Source: Pelomonas lactea (GTDB lineage: Bacteria > Pseudomonadota > Gammaproteobacteria > Burkholderiales > Burkholderiaceae_C). From it: a stretch of DNA of 64,000 nucleotides. A program made the position numbers and the translations under genes. Below, in pieces: positions 33,625 through 41,543 of the stretch. Where the stretch lies: the NCBI RefSeq assembly GCF_043555885.1, contig NZ_JBIGHX010000001.1:558001-622000 (forward strand). Direction: 5' to 3'. The notes below the pieces were generated by a model. The model made no database searches. It was not told the DNA's origin and was given only the letters and a program-made list of their open reading frames with translations. How positions within the stretch are numbered: position 1 is the first letter of the stretch; every line of letters starts with the position of its first letter.

Positions 33625-34965
33625 TCAGGGCTTGGTCAGCAGGGCGTAGAAAAAGCCGTCCAGGGGCGGCTCGGATTGGCGGGCATTGTCAGCCAGGGGC
33701 AGCAGGTGTCCCGTGAAGCCGGGCACGGCGTGGGACTTCGCGTCGGGCTGGCGTTGCAAAAATGCGTCGAGCTGCGCCTGGCCCTCGGCGCGGAACACCG
33801 AGCAGGTCGCGTAGACCATCCGCCCACCCGGCGCCAGCAGCGGCCACAGCGCGTCCAGCAGCTGGGCCTGCACCTGCGCCAGCGCACCAATGTCGTCGGG
33901 CCGGCGCAGCCAGCGCACATCGGGGTGGCGGCGCACGATGCCCGAGGCGCTGCAGGGGGCGTCCAGCAGGATGGCGTCGAACGGCTGGCCGTCCCACCAG
34001 GCGGCCGTCTGGCGCGCATCCGCGGCCTTCAGCGTTGCCTGTTGTTGCAACCGTTTCAGGTTGTCCTGCACACGCAACAGGCGCTGCGCGTCGGCGTCCA
34101 GCGCGGTGAGCTGCAGGTCGGGCTGCAGTTCCAGCAGGTGGGCCGTCTTGCCGCCGGGGGCGGCACAGGCGTCCAGCACGCGGGCGCCGGGTTTCAGACC
34201 GGTCCCAACGACCAGCGGCGCCGCCAGCTGCGCGGCGGCGTCCTGCACCGACACCCACCCCTCGGCAAATCCGGGCAGCGCCGACACCGGCGCCGGCCGG
34301 TCCAGCACGACGGCCTGCGGCGTCGCGCCGCCCAGCGCACGGGCGCCCAGGCCCAGGGCGGCCAGCCGCTCGACGTAGTCGGCCGCCGTGCCGCGCTGGG
34401 CGTGTACGCGCAGCGTCATCGGCGGCGGGCGGTTGCTGGCGGCCAGGATCGCCTGCCACTGCTGGGGCCAGTCCTGGCGCAGCTTCTCGACCCACCAAGC
34501 CGGGTGGTTGAAGGCGCCCAGCGGCGTGCGTTCGGCCGCCGCCACCAGCGCGGCGCGCTCGCGCAGGAAACGCCGCAGCACGGCGTTGACGAAACCCACG
34601 CTGGCCGGCGCGCGCTGCTTGGCGGCGTTGACGGCCTGGTCCACCAGCGTGTGGTCCGCATACATGGGCGACGAATCGGGCTCGGGGTCGGGCCACAGCA
34701 GCGCCAGCGCGACGAGCAGCAGCGCGTCCACGCGCGGCGGCGGTGCCTTGGGCGCGAGCTGCTGGCGCGCCGCTTCAGCCGCCCCCAGGCGGCGCAACGC
34801 CGTGAAGGCCAGCGCCTGGGTGCCGGGGCGCAGTTCGGCGGGCACCTTGGCCAGCAGATCGGTCAGCGACCGGCCGTCGCGCACGCCCTGCACGGCGTCG
34901 GCCGCGGCGGCGAGCAGGCGGTGCAGGGGGGCGCTGTGACCGGCGGCAGAGGGGCTTTGAGACAT
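33625..34965 (-). CDS. rsmB: 16S rRNA m5C967 methyltransferase
   Basis: A 446-residue RsmB/Sun protein. An N-terminal NusB-like helical domain (about 10-150) is followed by the methyltransferase core with SAM loop LDACAAPGGKTAHLLEL, the catalytic motif LLDAPCSASGIVRRHPD and the second Cys in YATCSVFRAEG. It methylates C967 of 16S rRNA with SAM. The ATG at 34965 gives MSQSPSAAGH. It heads the minus-strand unit rsmB - DUF4390 - ntrY - ntrX type. Divergent from folE with a 42-bp gap. Confidence 0.95.
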   Translation of the reverse strand: MSQSPSAAGHSAPLHRLLAAAADAVQGVRDGRSLTDLLAKVPAELRPGTQALAFTALRRLGAAEAARQQLAPKAPPPRVDALLLVALALLWPDPEPDSSPMYADHTLVDQAVNAAKQRAPASVGFVNAVLRRFLRERAALVAAAERTPLGAFNHPAWWVEKLRQDWPQQWQAILAASNRPPPMTLRVHAQRGTAADYVERLAALGLGARALGGATPQAVVLDRPAPVSALPGFAEGWVSVQDAAAQLAAPLVVGTGLKPGARVLDACAAPGGKTAHLLELQPDLQLTALDADAQRLLRVQDNLKRLQQQATLKAADARQTAAWWDGQPFDAILLDAPCSASGIVRRHPDVRWLRRPDDIGALAQVQAQLLDALWPLLAPGGRMVYATCSVFRAEGQAQLDAFLQRQPDAKSHAVPGFTGHLLPLADNARQSEPPLDGFFYALLTKP

Positions 34966-35007
34966 GAGGCCAGTGTAGAAGTGGCAATCGCCGCACAATC
35001 CGGCGCC

Positions 35008-35712
35008 ATGAATGCACCCGACTCCCCTGCGACCGACGACCTGCCGGTGTCCGAGCGCATCCGCTACCGACTGGTGTCCGCCGGCTGCCGCCACCACGCC
35101 AACGACAACATCGCCGCCTTCATCGAGCCGGGTGAGCTGGACGCGTTGCAGGCCGAGGTGCAGGCCAAGATGCAGGAGGTGCTCAAGAGCCTCGTCATCG
35201 ACACCGACAGCGACCACAACACCCAGGACACCGCCAAGCGCGTGGCCAAGATGTTCCTGCGGGAAGTCTTCGCGGGTCGTTACGCGGCGGCGCCCTCGGT
35301 CACCGAGTTCCCCAACGTCAGCCGCCTCAACGAGCTGATGATCGTGGGCCCGATCACCGTGCGCAGCGCCTGCTCCCACCACCTGTGCCCCATCATGGGC
35401 AAGGTCTGGATCGGCCTGCTGCCCAACGAGCACTCCAACCTCATCGGCCTGTCCAAGTACGCACGGCTGTGCGACTGGATCATGAGCCGCCCGCAGATCC
35501 AGGAAGAAGCCGTGACCATGCTGGCCAACGAGCTGCAAGAGCGCGTGCAGCCCGACGGCCTGGCCCTGGTGATGGAGGCCGACCACTTCTGCATGCACTG
35601 GCGCGGCGTGAAGGACAGCGAGTCCAAGATGACCAACAGCGTCATGCGCGGCGCATTCCTGAAGGACGCCAACCTGCGCCGCGAATTCCTGTCCCTGATT
35701 GCCAAAGGCTGA
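35008..35712 (+). CDS. folE: GTP cyclohydrolase I
   Basis: A 234-residue type I enzyme making 7,8-dihydroneopterin triphosphate from GTP, the first step toward folate and queuosine. The zinc and substrate region is visible as SACSHHLCPIMGKVWIG and the third ligand in ADHFCMHWRG; GLSKYARL and the tail MTNSVMRGAF are also family marks. Three bases after its stop begins a BLUF photoreceptor gene, so the two are cotranscribed. queC, a later queuosine gene, lies 1.7 kb away on the other strand. Confidence 0.96.
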   Translation: MNAPDSPATDDLPVSERIRYRLVSAGCRHHANDNIAAFIEPGELDALQAEVQAKMQEVLKSLVIDTDSDHNTQDTAKRVAKMFLREVFAGRYAAAPSVTEFPNVSRLNELMIVGPITVRSACSHHLCPIMGKVWIGLLPNEHSNLIGLSKYARLCDWIMSRPQIQEEAVTMLANELQERVQPDGLALVMEADHFCMHWRGVKDSESKMTNSVMRGAFLKDANLRREFLSLIAKG

Positions 35713-35715
35713 ACC

Positions 35716-36138
35716 ATGCTCGTCCGACTGATGTACGCCAGCCGCGCGGCCACGCCCCTTGCCGACGCCGACCTGGCCGCCATTCTCAAGAGTTCCCGCG
35801 AGCACAACCCGGCCGAAGGCATCACCGGGCTGCTGTGCTTCTCCGACGGGGTGTTCGTGCAGGTGCTGGAGGGCGGCCGCAACGCCGTCAACGCGCGCTA
35901 CAAGCGCATCGTCGAGGACCGCCGCCACCAGGACGTCATCCTGCTCGCCTACGAGGAGATCACCGAACGCGGTTTCGCCGGCTGGACCATGGGCCAGGTC
36001 AACCTGCAGCGGCTCAATCCGGCGCTGCTGCTGAAATACTCGGAGACCGGGCGTCTGGACCCGTATGCGATGAGCGGCGAAGCCATGGCCGCGCTGTTCA
36101 AGGAGATGTGCGCATCGGGTGCGATCGAGGTGCATTGA
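35716..36138 (+). CDS. BLUF-domain blue-light sensor
   Basis: A 140-residue single-domain BLUF protein that should bind FAD and sense blue light. The photochemical pair Tyr7 (LMYASRA) and Gln49 (FVQVLEG) is present, with Asn31, the strings GITGLLCFSDG and RHQDV, and the Trp89/Met91 area (GWTMGQV). The C-terminal about 40 residues form the short helical cap seen in stand-alone BLUF proteins. No output domain is attached, so it must signal through a partner. Coupled to folE by a 3-bp gap, with an unknown exported protein gene following by 4 bp. Confidence 0.95.
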   Translation: MLVRLMYASRAATPLADADLAAILKSSREHNPAEGITGLLCFSDGVFVQVLEGGRNAVNARYKRIVEDRRHQDVILLAYEEITERGFAGWTMGQVNLQRLNPALLLKYSETGRLDPYAMSGEAMAALFKEMCASGAIEVH

Positions 36139-36142
36139 TTTG

Positions 36143-36793
36143 ATGCGACGTTGTTGGCGGTGGGGGGCGCTGGCGCTAGGCACGCTGGCAGGCGTAGCTG
36201 GGGCTCAGGATGAAGCACCCAGCCTGGCAGCCTTTCTGCTCCGCCAAACCGGCAGCGCCAACTCCGCGCAGTGCCATCACATCGCTCACATCGCCCGGCC
36301 CCAGGCGCATCGTCATGTCGGCCTGATCGCAAGCTGCACGGACAACGCTGACGGCAGCAGGCAGGCCTGGGTGTTCGTCGCTGACGAGGCGGCCACTGGA
36401 CCGATCAAGCTGCAGGTTCTGTCTGCCCCCTTCGACTTTGGCGGGAGCCGCCACTACGTAGAACTGGTGCAGGCGCAAGGCGCACAGCGCTTCTCGATCC
36501 AGATCAACTACCGCGGTGGCTGTGGGACCAGCTTTGATCGCTTCCGCATCGCATTCCATCAGGGCGACTGGGTTGTCGCCGGCCTCGACAGTCAGAGCAC
36601 CAACTGCGGCGCACCTGGGGAGGGAACCGGGTCTTCTCGGCAGGAACGATCTGCCGACTTCCTGACCGGCCGAGTGGAAGAGCGGGACTATCAGCACAAC
36701 AAGCTCGTCGCGCGACGCACGCACGTCGATGAGTTCCGACGCTTTGCATTGAGCGACTTCGATCCCTTCGATCCCGCCTACGGACCTCGCTGA
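36143..36793 (+). CDS. Exported protein of unknown function behind the BLUF gene
   Basis: A 216-residue protein with signal peptide (RWGALALGTLAGVAGAQDE) starting at the ATG at 36143, 4 bp after the BLUF stop; an upstream ATG at 36119 would overlap BLUF. Cys at four places in the mature part (CHHIAH, SCTDN, GGCGTSF, TNCGAP) suggest two disulphides. No family recognised. GC content is visibly lower than in the neighbours. It may be cotranscribed with folE and the BLUF gene. Confidence 0.75.
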   Translation: MRRCWRWGALALGTLAGVAGAQDEAPSLAAFLLRQTGSANSAQCHHIAHIARPQAHRHVGLIASCTDNADGSRQAWVFVADEAATGPIKLQVLSAPFDFGGSRHYVELVQAQGAQRFSIQINYRGGCGTSFDRFRIAFHQGDWVVAGLDSQSTNCGAPGEGTGSSRQERSADFLTGRVEERDYQHNKLVARRTHVDEFRRFALSDFDPFDPAYGPR

Positions 36794-36831
36794 CCGAAGA
36801 GCCTCGCCAGCGCAGCGAGCCCCGCCCCGCG

Positions 36832-37377
36832 TTACAGCGACCGCGCCTCGCCGAACCCGTACAGGTTGGCCAGCACGCGCGTCGGGAACTGGCGCAGCGC
36901 GTCGTTGTACTGGTTCACCGCCTGGTTGAAGACCTGGCGCGTGAAGGCGCGCTGGCGCTCGATGAGCTTGAGCTCGCTGATGAGCCCGTCGATCTCGGTC
37001 TCGCTGCGCAGCTCGGCCTGGTGGTCCAGCAGCGACAGCAGCCGGGTCAGCGCCGCCGCATGCAGCGCGCCGGCCACGGCCAGGCTGCCGGCCGGGTCGG
37101 GCGCCCAGGGCTTGGCGCGCACGGCCTGCGTGGCGGCCTGGGACTCGGCCTGCGCCGTGGCCAACGCATCGAAGGTGGCCTGCTCGCTGGGCAGGCGCGG
37201 GCCCACTGCGGCCAGCAGCTTGTCGCAGACCTCGCTGCGCTCCTTCAGGTGCGTGTCCAGCTGCGCGAACGCGTCGCCGATGGCATTGCGCATCGACATC
37301 AGCCGGTTGTAGGCACCCACACCCCAGAAGAACAGCAGCGCGGCGGCCGAGACGCCCACCCATTGCCAGGCAGTCAT
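36832..37377 (-). CDS. LemA family protein
   Basis: A 181-residue LemA protein: one N-terminal membrane helix (about 5-23, VGVSAAALLFFWGVGAYNRLM) and a long helical bundle outside, ending with the family motif AVNQYNDALRQFPTRVLANLYGFG. LemA proteins are membrane proteins of uncertain role, sometimes next to Htpx or TPM proteins. The start at 37377 overlaps the queC stop by ATGA. Confidence 0.9.
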   Translation of the reverse strand: MTAWQWVGVSAAALLFFWGVGAYNRLMSMRNAIGDAFAQLDTHLKERSEVCDKLLAAVGPRLPSEQATFDALATAQAESQAATQAVRAKPWAPDPAGSLAVAGALHAAALTRLLSLLDHQAELRSETEIDGLISELKLIERQRAFTRQVFNQAVNQYNDALRQFPTRVLANLYGFGEARSL

Positions 37378-38078
37378 GCGCCGGCCTTGTACCGCTCGAA
37401 GCCCTTCGCTCGCAGCGCGCACGCCGGGCAGTGGCCACAACCATGCCCCCAGGCATGCAGCTCGCCGCGCTCGCCGAGGTAGCAGGTGTGCGTCTCTTCC
37501 ACGATGAGCTTCACGAGCGCGTCGCCACCGAGCGATTCGGCCAACCGCCAGGTGGCGGCCTTGTCGATGAACATCAGCGGCGTCTCCAGCGTCATGGGCG
37601 CGTCCAGCCCCAGGCTGAGCGCCACCTGCAACGCCTTCATCGTGTTATCGCGGCAGTCGGGGTAGCCGGAGAAGTCGGTCTCGCACATGCCACCCACCAG
37701 CACCGAGGCGCCGCGGCGGTAGGCCAGCGTCGCGGCGAAGGTCAGGAACAGCAGGTTGCGCCCGGGCACGAAGGTGTTGGGCAGGCCGTTGGCCTGCAAC
37801 TCGATTGCACGCTCATCGGTCAGCGCGGTGTCGCTGATCTGGCCCAGCAACGACAGGTCCAGCAGGTGGTCGGCGCCCAGCTTGCCGGCCCAGGCCGGGA
37901 ACTGCGCGGCGATCTGCGCGCGCACGGTGTTGCGGCAGTCCAGCTCCACGCGGTGGCGCTGGCCGTAGTCGAAGGCCAGCGTCTCGACCTCGGCGTAGCG
38001 GTCCAGCGCCCAGGCCAGGCAGGTGGTGGAGTCCTGGCCACCGGAAAAAAGCACCAGGGCTTTGCGGTTGTCTTGCAT
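37374..38078 (-). CDS. queC: 7-cyano-7-deazaguanine synthase
   Basis: A 234-residue QueC, which converts 7-carboxy-7-deazaguanine to preQ0 with ATP and ammonia. The PP-loop ATP motif LFSGGQDSTTCLAW is at residues 9-22, GRNLLFLTFA and ETDFSGYPDCR follow, and the C-terminal zinc site shows Cys in HTCYLGER and GCGHCPACALR. The ATG at 38078 is used; the upstream extension lacks family likeness. lemA overlaps its stop. Confidence 0.96.
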   Translation of the reverse strand: MQDNRKALVLFSGGQDSTTCLAWALDRYAEVETLAFDYGQRHRVELDCRNTVRAQIAAQFPAWAGKLGADHLLDLSLLGQISDTALTDERAIELQANGLPNTFVPGRNLLFLTFAATLAYRRGASVLVGGMCETDFSGYPDCRDNTMKALQVALSLGLDAPMTLETPLMFIDKAATWRLAESLGGDALVKLIVEETHTCYLGERGELHAWGHGCGHCPACALRAKGFERYKAGA

Positions 38079-38128
38079 GGGCGGGATGCTACCTTCGCAC
38101 CCCCGCGGACTTCTGCCCTCGCCCACTG

Positions 38129-38821
38129 ATGCGCGCCTCTTCACCCCGATGGCTGGCGGCCTGCGCCCTGGCCGCCACGCTGCAGGCCGGCGCTGCGCCG
38201 GTGGACTACGGCACCGAGCGCGGCTGGGGCCAGCTGACGCTGGACCGCGCCGCGCGCACCTTCGCCATCAGCACCGTGGGCGCCAACGCCCACACCTGCG
38301 AGCTGCAGGGGCGGCTGAGCGGCGCCAAGCTGAACGAGGGCACGGCCGACAGCTGCCGCATCACGCTCACCGAAGGCCGCGACGGCCGCATCGCCGTGGC
38401 GGCTATGCCCGCCACCGAGGAGTCCTGCCGCGAGTTCTGCGGCATGCGCGCGTACTTCGACGGCGACTATCTGCCGCTGCCCGCCGCCTGCCGCCCGGAC
38501 GCGCTGCGCCAGCAACATGCCCGCGGGCTGGCCGACTACCGCGCCAAACGCTTCGACGCCGCGCTGCACGCGTGGGGCGCCGGCCTCACGGCCTGCGAAC
38601 GGCTGATGGACCACTTCGGCGTCTGGCGCTGGCGCAACGACATGGCCATTGCCGCGCACCGGCTGGGCCGGCATGCCGACTGCGTGCAATGGTCGCGGGC
38701 CGTGCTGGACGAGGCTGCGCCCAGCACCTTCGCCCCCACCGACGCCGACACCGCCGCGCCGCTGCTGAAGGCGGCGCGCTTCAACCTGGGGCAGTGCCGA
38801 GCGGCTCTGTCGCCACGCTGA
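38129..38821 (+). CDS. Exported protein of unknown function, Cys-rich
   Basis: A 230-residue protein with signal peptide (LAACALAATLQAGAAPVD). The N-terminal half is beta-rich with Cys in HTCELQ, DSCRI and SCREFCGM; the C-terminal half (about 125-230) is helical and reads like one or two TPR-like helix pairs (GLADYRAKRFDAALHAWGAGLTAC). No named family recognised. Divergent from queC with a 50-bp gap. Confidence 0.75.
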   Translation: MRASSPRWLAACALAATLQAGAAPVDYGTERGWGQLTLDRAARTFAISTVGANAHTCELQGRLSGAKLNEGTADSCRITLTEGRDGRIAVAAMPATEESCREFCGMRAYFDGDYLPLPAACRPDALRQQHARGLADYRAKRFDAALHAWGAGLTACERLMDHFGVWRWRNDMAIAAHRLGRHADCVQWSRAVLDEAAPSTFAPTDADTAAPLLKAARFNLGQCRAALSPR

Positions 38822-38895
38822 GCGACGCGCAGGCCATCTGCAACGTGGAGGTGAATGCCAACGGTCGAGACGCGCAACGCCGAGAACGACTGCCG

Positions 38896-38956
38896 CGTTT
38901 GACGTTTGACGTTTGACGTTTGGCTGTTGGCTGTTGGCTGTTGGCTGTTGGCTGTT
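38896..38956. repeat. Two abutting 7-bp tandem repeat arrays
   Basis: Three full copies and one partial copy of CGTTTGA (38896-38922) run into five perfect copies of GGCTGTT (38922-38956). The period stays 7 through the join. Non-coding, at the left edge of the repeat-filled gap. Confidence 0.9.
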
Positions 38957-39292
38957 ACTTCACCCCCCTTTGGAGGAGCCGAGAAGCGCAGGAGCCCGAG
39001 GCGCGGGCGAAGCCCGCATCGACGTCTGACTCCGCGCAACTGTCTGACCGGAGTGAGCGCAGCGAACGCAGGGAGTTTTGCGCGGGCCTCGGGTTCCGAG
39101 CATCGCAGGGAACCCCGAGCGCAGCGAGGGGCGACGGAGCAGGGGCGACTTTTTGCCTTCTTTTTGGTCGCTCAAAAAGAAGGTCGCCCGCCGGGGCGAA
39201 CTCCCGGCTGGGCCTCACGCGGATGCCAACAGTCGGGGAGGCAAACCTCAGGCAGGATTTCGTTGGGGTTCACTGCGTTCACCCCAACCAGG
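38957..39292. repeat. Intergenic repeat-like element with compound hairpins, no gene
   Basis: This stretch has no credible gene though several frames stay open. It is built of palindromes: GGGCGAC (39143-39149) pairs with GTCGCCC (39183-39189) around an inner stem CTTCTTTTT/AAAAAGAAG (39157-39182), and GTTGGGGT/ACCCCAAC closes a hairpin at 39262-39288. Words such as GAGCGCAGCGA recur. From memory, similar sequence is scattered through intergenic DNA of Burkholderiales genomes, but I could not search. Confidence 0.65.
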
Positions 39293-39532
39293 CTAACTGC
39301 GTCGACGACGCGAAAGACCAGTGAGTGTCGAGATGCCTGCGAAGACCAGAAAAACTGGCCAGATCATCGCAATACCAGCTCCAATGGCGATGCGAGAAAC
39401 GCATGAGTCCGCAAGCTTGCTACGGCCAATGAATGGGCAGTCGCCTCGAACGAGTCCGACGAAGGCCAGGATTAGCCCAAGGCAGATAAAGAAGAGCCCG
39501 CCCCACTGATAAACCGCTTGAGCCAGCTCCAT
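39293..39532 (-). CDS. Small two-helix membrane protein
   Basis: A 79-residue protein with two membrane segments (about 10-28, GGLFFICLGLILAFVGLV, and about 48-67, AIGAGIAMIWPVFLVFAG) and a basic C-terminus. AGGGA stands 9 bp before the ATG at 39532. Base composition is lower in GC than all neighbours. No family recognised; could be a real small gene or a remnant brought in with the adjoining repeats. Confidence 0.5.
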   Translation of the reverse strand: MELAQAVYQWGGLFFICLGLILAFVGLVRGDCPFIGRSKLADSCVSRIAIGAGIAMIWPVFLVFAGISTLTGLSRRRRS

Positions 39533-39587
39533 TAAACCCGTCCCTGCAAGTCCAAGAAGTCGTTTGCTAAGAATGTCGGAGCGCGAC

Positions 39588-40838
39588 TTACCCCCTCACC
39601 TCACCCTGCCCCAACACCACCCACTTCATCGACGTCAGCCCCTCCAGCCCCACCGGCCCGCGCGCATGGAACTTGTCGGTGGAGATGCCGATCTCGGCGC
39701 CCAGGCCGTACTCGAAGCCATCGGCAAACCGCGTGCTGGCATTGACCATGACACTGGCCGAATCCACCTCGCGCAGGAAGCGCATGGCCGACACATGATT
39801 CGTCGTCAGGATCGCATCCGTGTGATGCGACCCGTAGCGGTTGATGTGCGCGATCGCCTCGTCCAGCGAGTCCACGACCTTGATGCTGATGATGGGCGCC
39901 AGGTACTCGGTCGACCAGTCCTCCTCGACAGCCGCCACGGCGCCGGGCACCAGGGCCAGCGTGCGCAGGCAGCCGCGCATCTCCACGCCCTTGGCCTTGA
40001 AGACGGCCGCGATGCGCGGCAGGAAGGCCGCGGCCTGCGCCGCATGCACCAGCAGTGACTCGGTCGCGTTGCAGGGGCTGTACTTCTGCGTCTTGGCGTT
40101 GTCCACCACCTTCACGGCGAGGTCCAGGTCAACGAACTCGTCCACGTAGCTGTGGCAGTTGCCGTCCAGGTGCTTGATGACGGGCACCTTGGCTTCCGCC
40201 GAGATGCGCTCGATCAGCCCCTTGCCGCCGCGCGGGATGATGACGTCCACCCACTGCGGCTGCGAGATCAGCAGGCCCACGGCGGCGCGGTCGGTCGTGT
40301 TGACGAGCTGCACGGCGGCGCGCGGCAGGCCGGCTTCCTCCAGCGACGCAGCCACCAGCTGGGCCAGCGCGAGGTTGGAGTGGATGGCCTCCGAGCCGCC
40401 GCGCAGGATGCAGGCGTTGCCGCTCTTGATGGCCAGCGACGCGGCCTCGATGGTCACGTTGGGGCGGCTCTCGTAGATCATGCCGAACACGCCCAGCGGC
40501 ACGCGCATCTGGCCGACGCTGATGCCGGTGGGGCGGCGCTTCACGCCGGTGATCTCGCCGATGGGGTCGGGCATGGCGGCGATCTGCTCGCAGCCTTCAG
40601 CCACCGTGGCCAGCGTCTTCGCGTCGAGCTTGAGGCGGTCGCGCAGCGGGCCGCTGAGGTCGGCGGCGCCGGCCAGGTCGCGCGCGTTGGCGTCGGCCAG
40701 CGCCGGGCCGGCCTCGCGCAGGCGGCGGGCCAGCGCCAGCAGCGCGGTGTTCTTGGCGGCCGTGGAGGCGGCGGCCATCGTCGTGGCGGCGGCGCGGGCG
40801 GCGCGGCCGAGGTCGTCCATGTAGGCGGGCAGGCTCAT
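39588..40838 (-). CDS. proA: Glutamate-5-semialdehyde dehydrogenase (gamma-glutamyl phosphate reductase)
   Basis: A 416-residue ProA, second step of proline synthesis: NADPH reduction of glutamyl-5-phosphate. Aldehyde-dehydrogenase fold with the catalytic Cys in KYSPCNATESLLVH, plus GVFGMIYESRPNVT, LRGGSEAIHSN and the C-terminal GLGAEIGISTDKFHARGPVGLEGL. No proB lies next to it. ATG at 40838 gives MSLPAYMDDLGRAAR. Confidence 0.97.
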   Translation of the reverse strand: MSLPAYMDDLGRAARAAATTMAAASTAAKNTALLALARRLREAGPALADANARDLAGAADLSGPLRDRLKLDAKTLATVAEGCEQIAAMPDPIGEITGVKRRPTGISVGQMRVPLGVFGMIYESRPNVTIEAASLAIKSGNACILRGGSEAIHSNLALAQLVAASLEEAGLPRAAVQLVNTTDRAAVGLLISQPQWVDVIIPRGGKGLIERISAEAKVPVIKHLDGNCHSYVDEFVDLDLAVKVVDNAKTQKYSPCNATESLLVHAAQAAAFLPRIAAVFKAKGVEMRGCLRTLALVPGAVAAVEEDWSTEYLAPIISIKVVDSLDEAIAHINRYGSHHTDAILTTNHVSAMRFLREVDSASVMVNASTRFADGFEYGLGAEIGISTDKFHARGPVGLEGLTSMKWVVLGQGEVRG

Positions 40839-40895
40839 GGACGGGATTGTCCCAAAGGGCGCTCCCGCGGCGCTTCGTCAGGGCCCGAGGGAGCC

Positions 40896-41522
40896 TTAGT
40901 CCACGTCGAGCGTGTACGTCACCGCCTGCGACATGCCCGGCAGGATGCCGCCGAAGTTCAGCGTGTAGCGGCCCTTCTTCAAAGGCCCCAGCGCCACGTA
41001 GAAGCCGTTGCCGGCCGCCAGCGTGTCGTCATCGTCGGCGATGCGGAAGCAGCGCCGCGTGGCCTGGCGGTGCGCGGCCAGGCCGCTGAAGCGCTTGCCG
41101 TTGACCTCCAGCACCAGCGCGTCGGGCGCGGGTGTCAGCTCGGCGGCGCGCTTCTTCAGCGACGCGCAGGACTCGTCGGCGTCGTCGGGCTCGAAGGTGA
41201 CGTAGTTGATGAGCGGGAAGAACAGCGTCTTGCCCGCCGGCACGCGGCAGCTGCGCACGGTGCGCGCGGTGCCGTAGGTGCCGGCCAGGAACCACACCGG
41301 CCCGCTCTGGCCCTCGGCGCACAGGCGGCCGTCGCGGTCGGCCACGGGGCTGTCCTCGTCGTCGAAGGACAGCGCCCAGCGCCACCAGCGCTTGGACCAT
41401 TCCTCCTGCGAGGCGCCGGCGACGGGCTTGGTGGGCGGGATCAGCGGCGCGGTCTGCGCCGCGGCGGGCTGGGCCAGGGCCAGCAGCAGGGCTGCGGCGG
41501 CAAGGGTGAGGTTGAACTGCAT
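40896..41522 (-). CDS. Secreted protein of unknown function
   Basis: A 208-residue protein with signal peptide (LTLAAAALLLALAQPAAAQ). The mature part starts with ASQEEWSKRWWRWALSF and has VWFLAGTYG and CRVPAGKTLFFPLINY, wording I recall from unnamed secreted proteins of soil bacteria, with four Cys likely in disulphides. It lies between ubiH-like and proA genes on the same strand. No function can be assigned. Confidence 0.8.
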   Translation of the reverse strand: MQFNLTLAAAALLLALAQPAAAQTAPLIPPTKPVAGASQEEWSKRWWRWALSFDDEDSPVADRDGRLCAEGQSGPVWFLAGTYGTARTVRSCRVPAGKTLFFPLINYVTFEPDDADESCASLKKRAAELTPAPDALVLEVNGKRFSGLAAHRQATRRCFRIADDDDTLAAGNGFYVALGPLKKGRYTLNFGGILPGMSQAVTYTLDVD

Positions 41523-41543
41523 GGAACTCCCTGTGCGGCCGCG

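Noticed and set aside
38896..38956. CRISPR-like reading of the tandem repeats
   Set aside because: Units are 7 bp and adjoin directly with no spacers; no cas gene is present.
38906..39406. Overlapping open frames in the repeat block
   Set aside because: They read through tandem repeats and palindromes, in several frames on both strands, and lack ribosome sites. The block is better described as an intergenic repeat.
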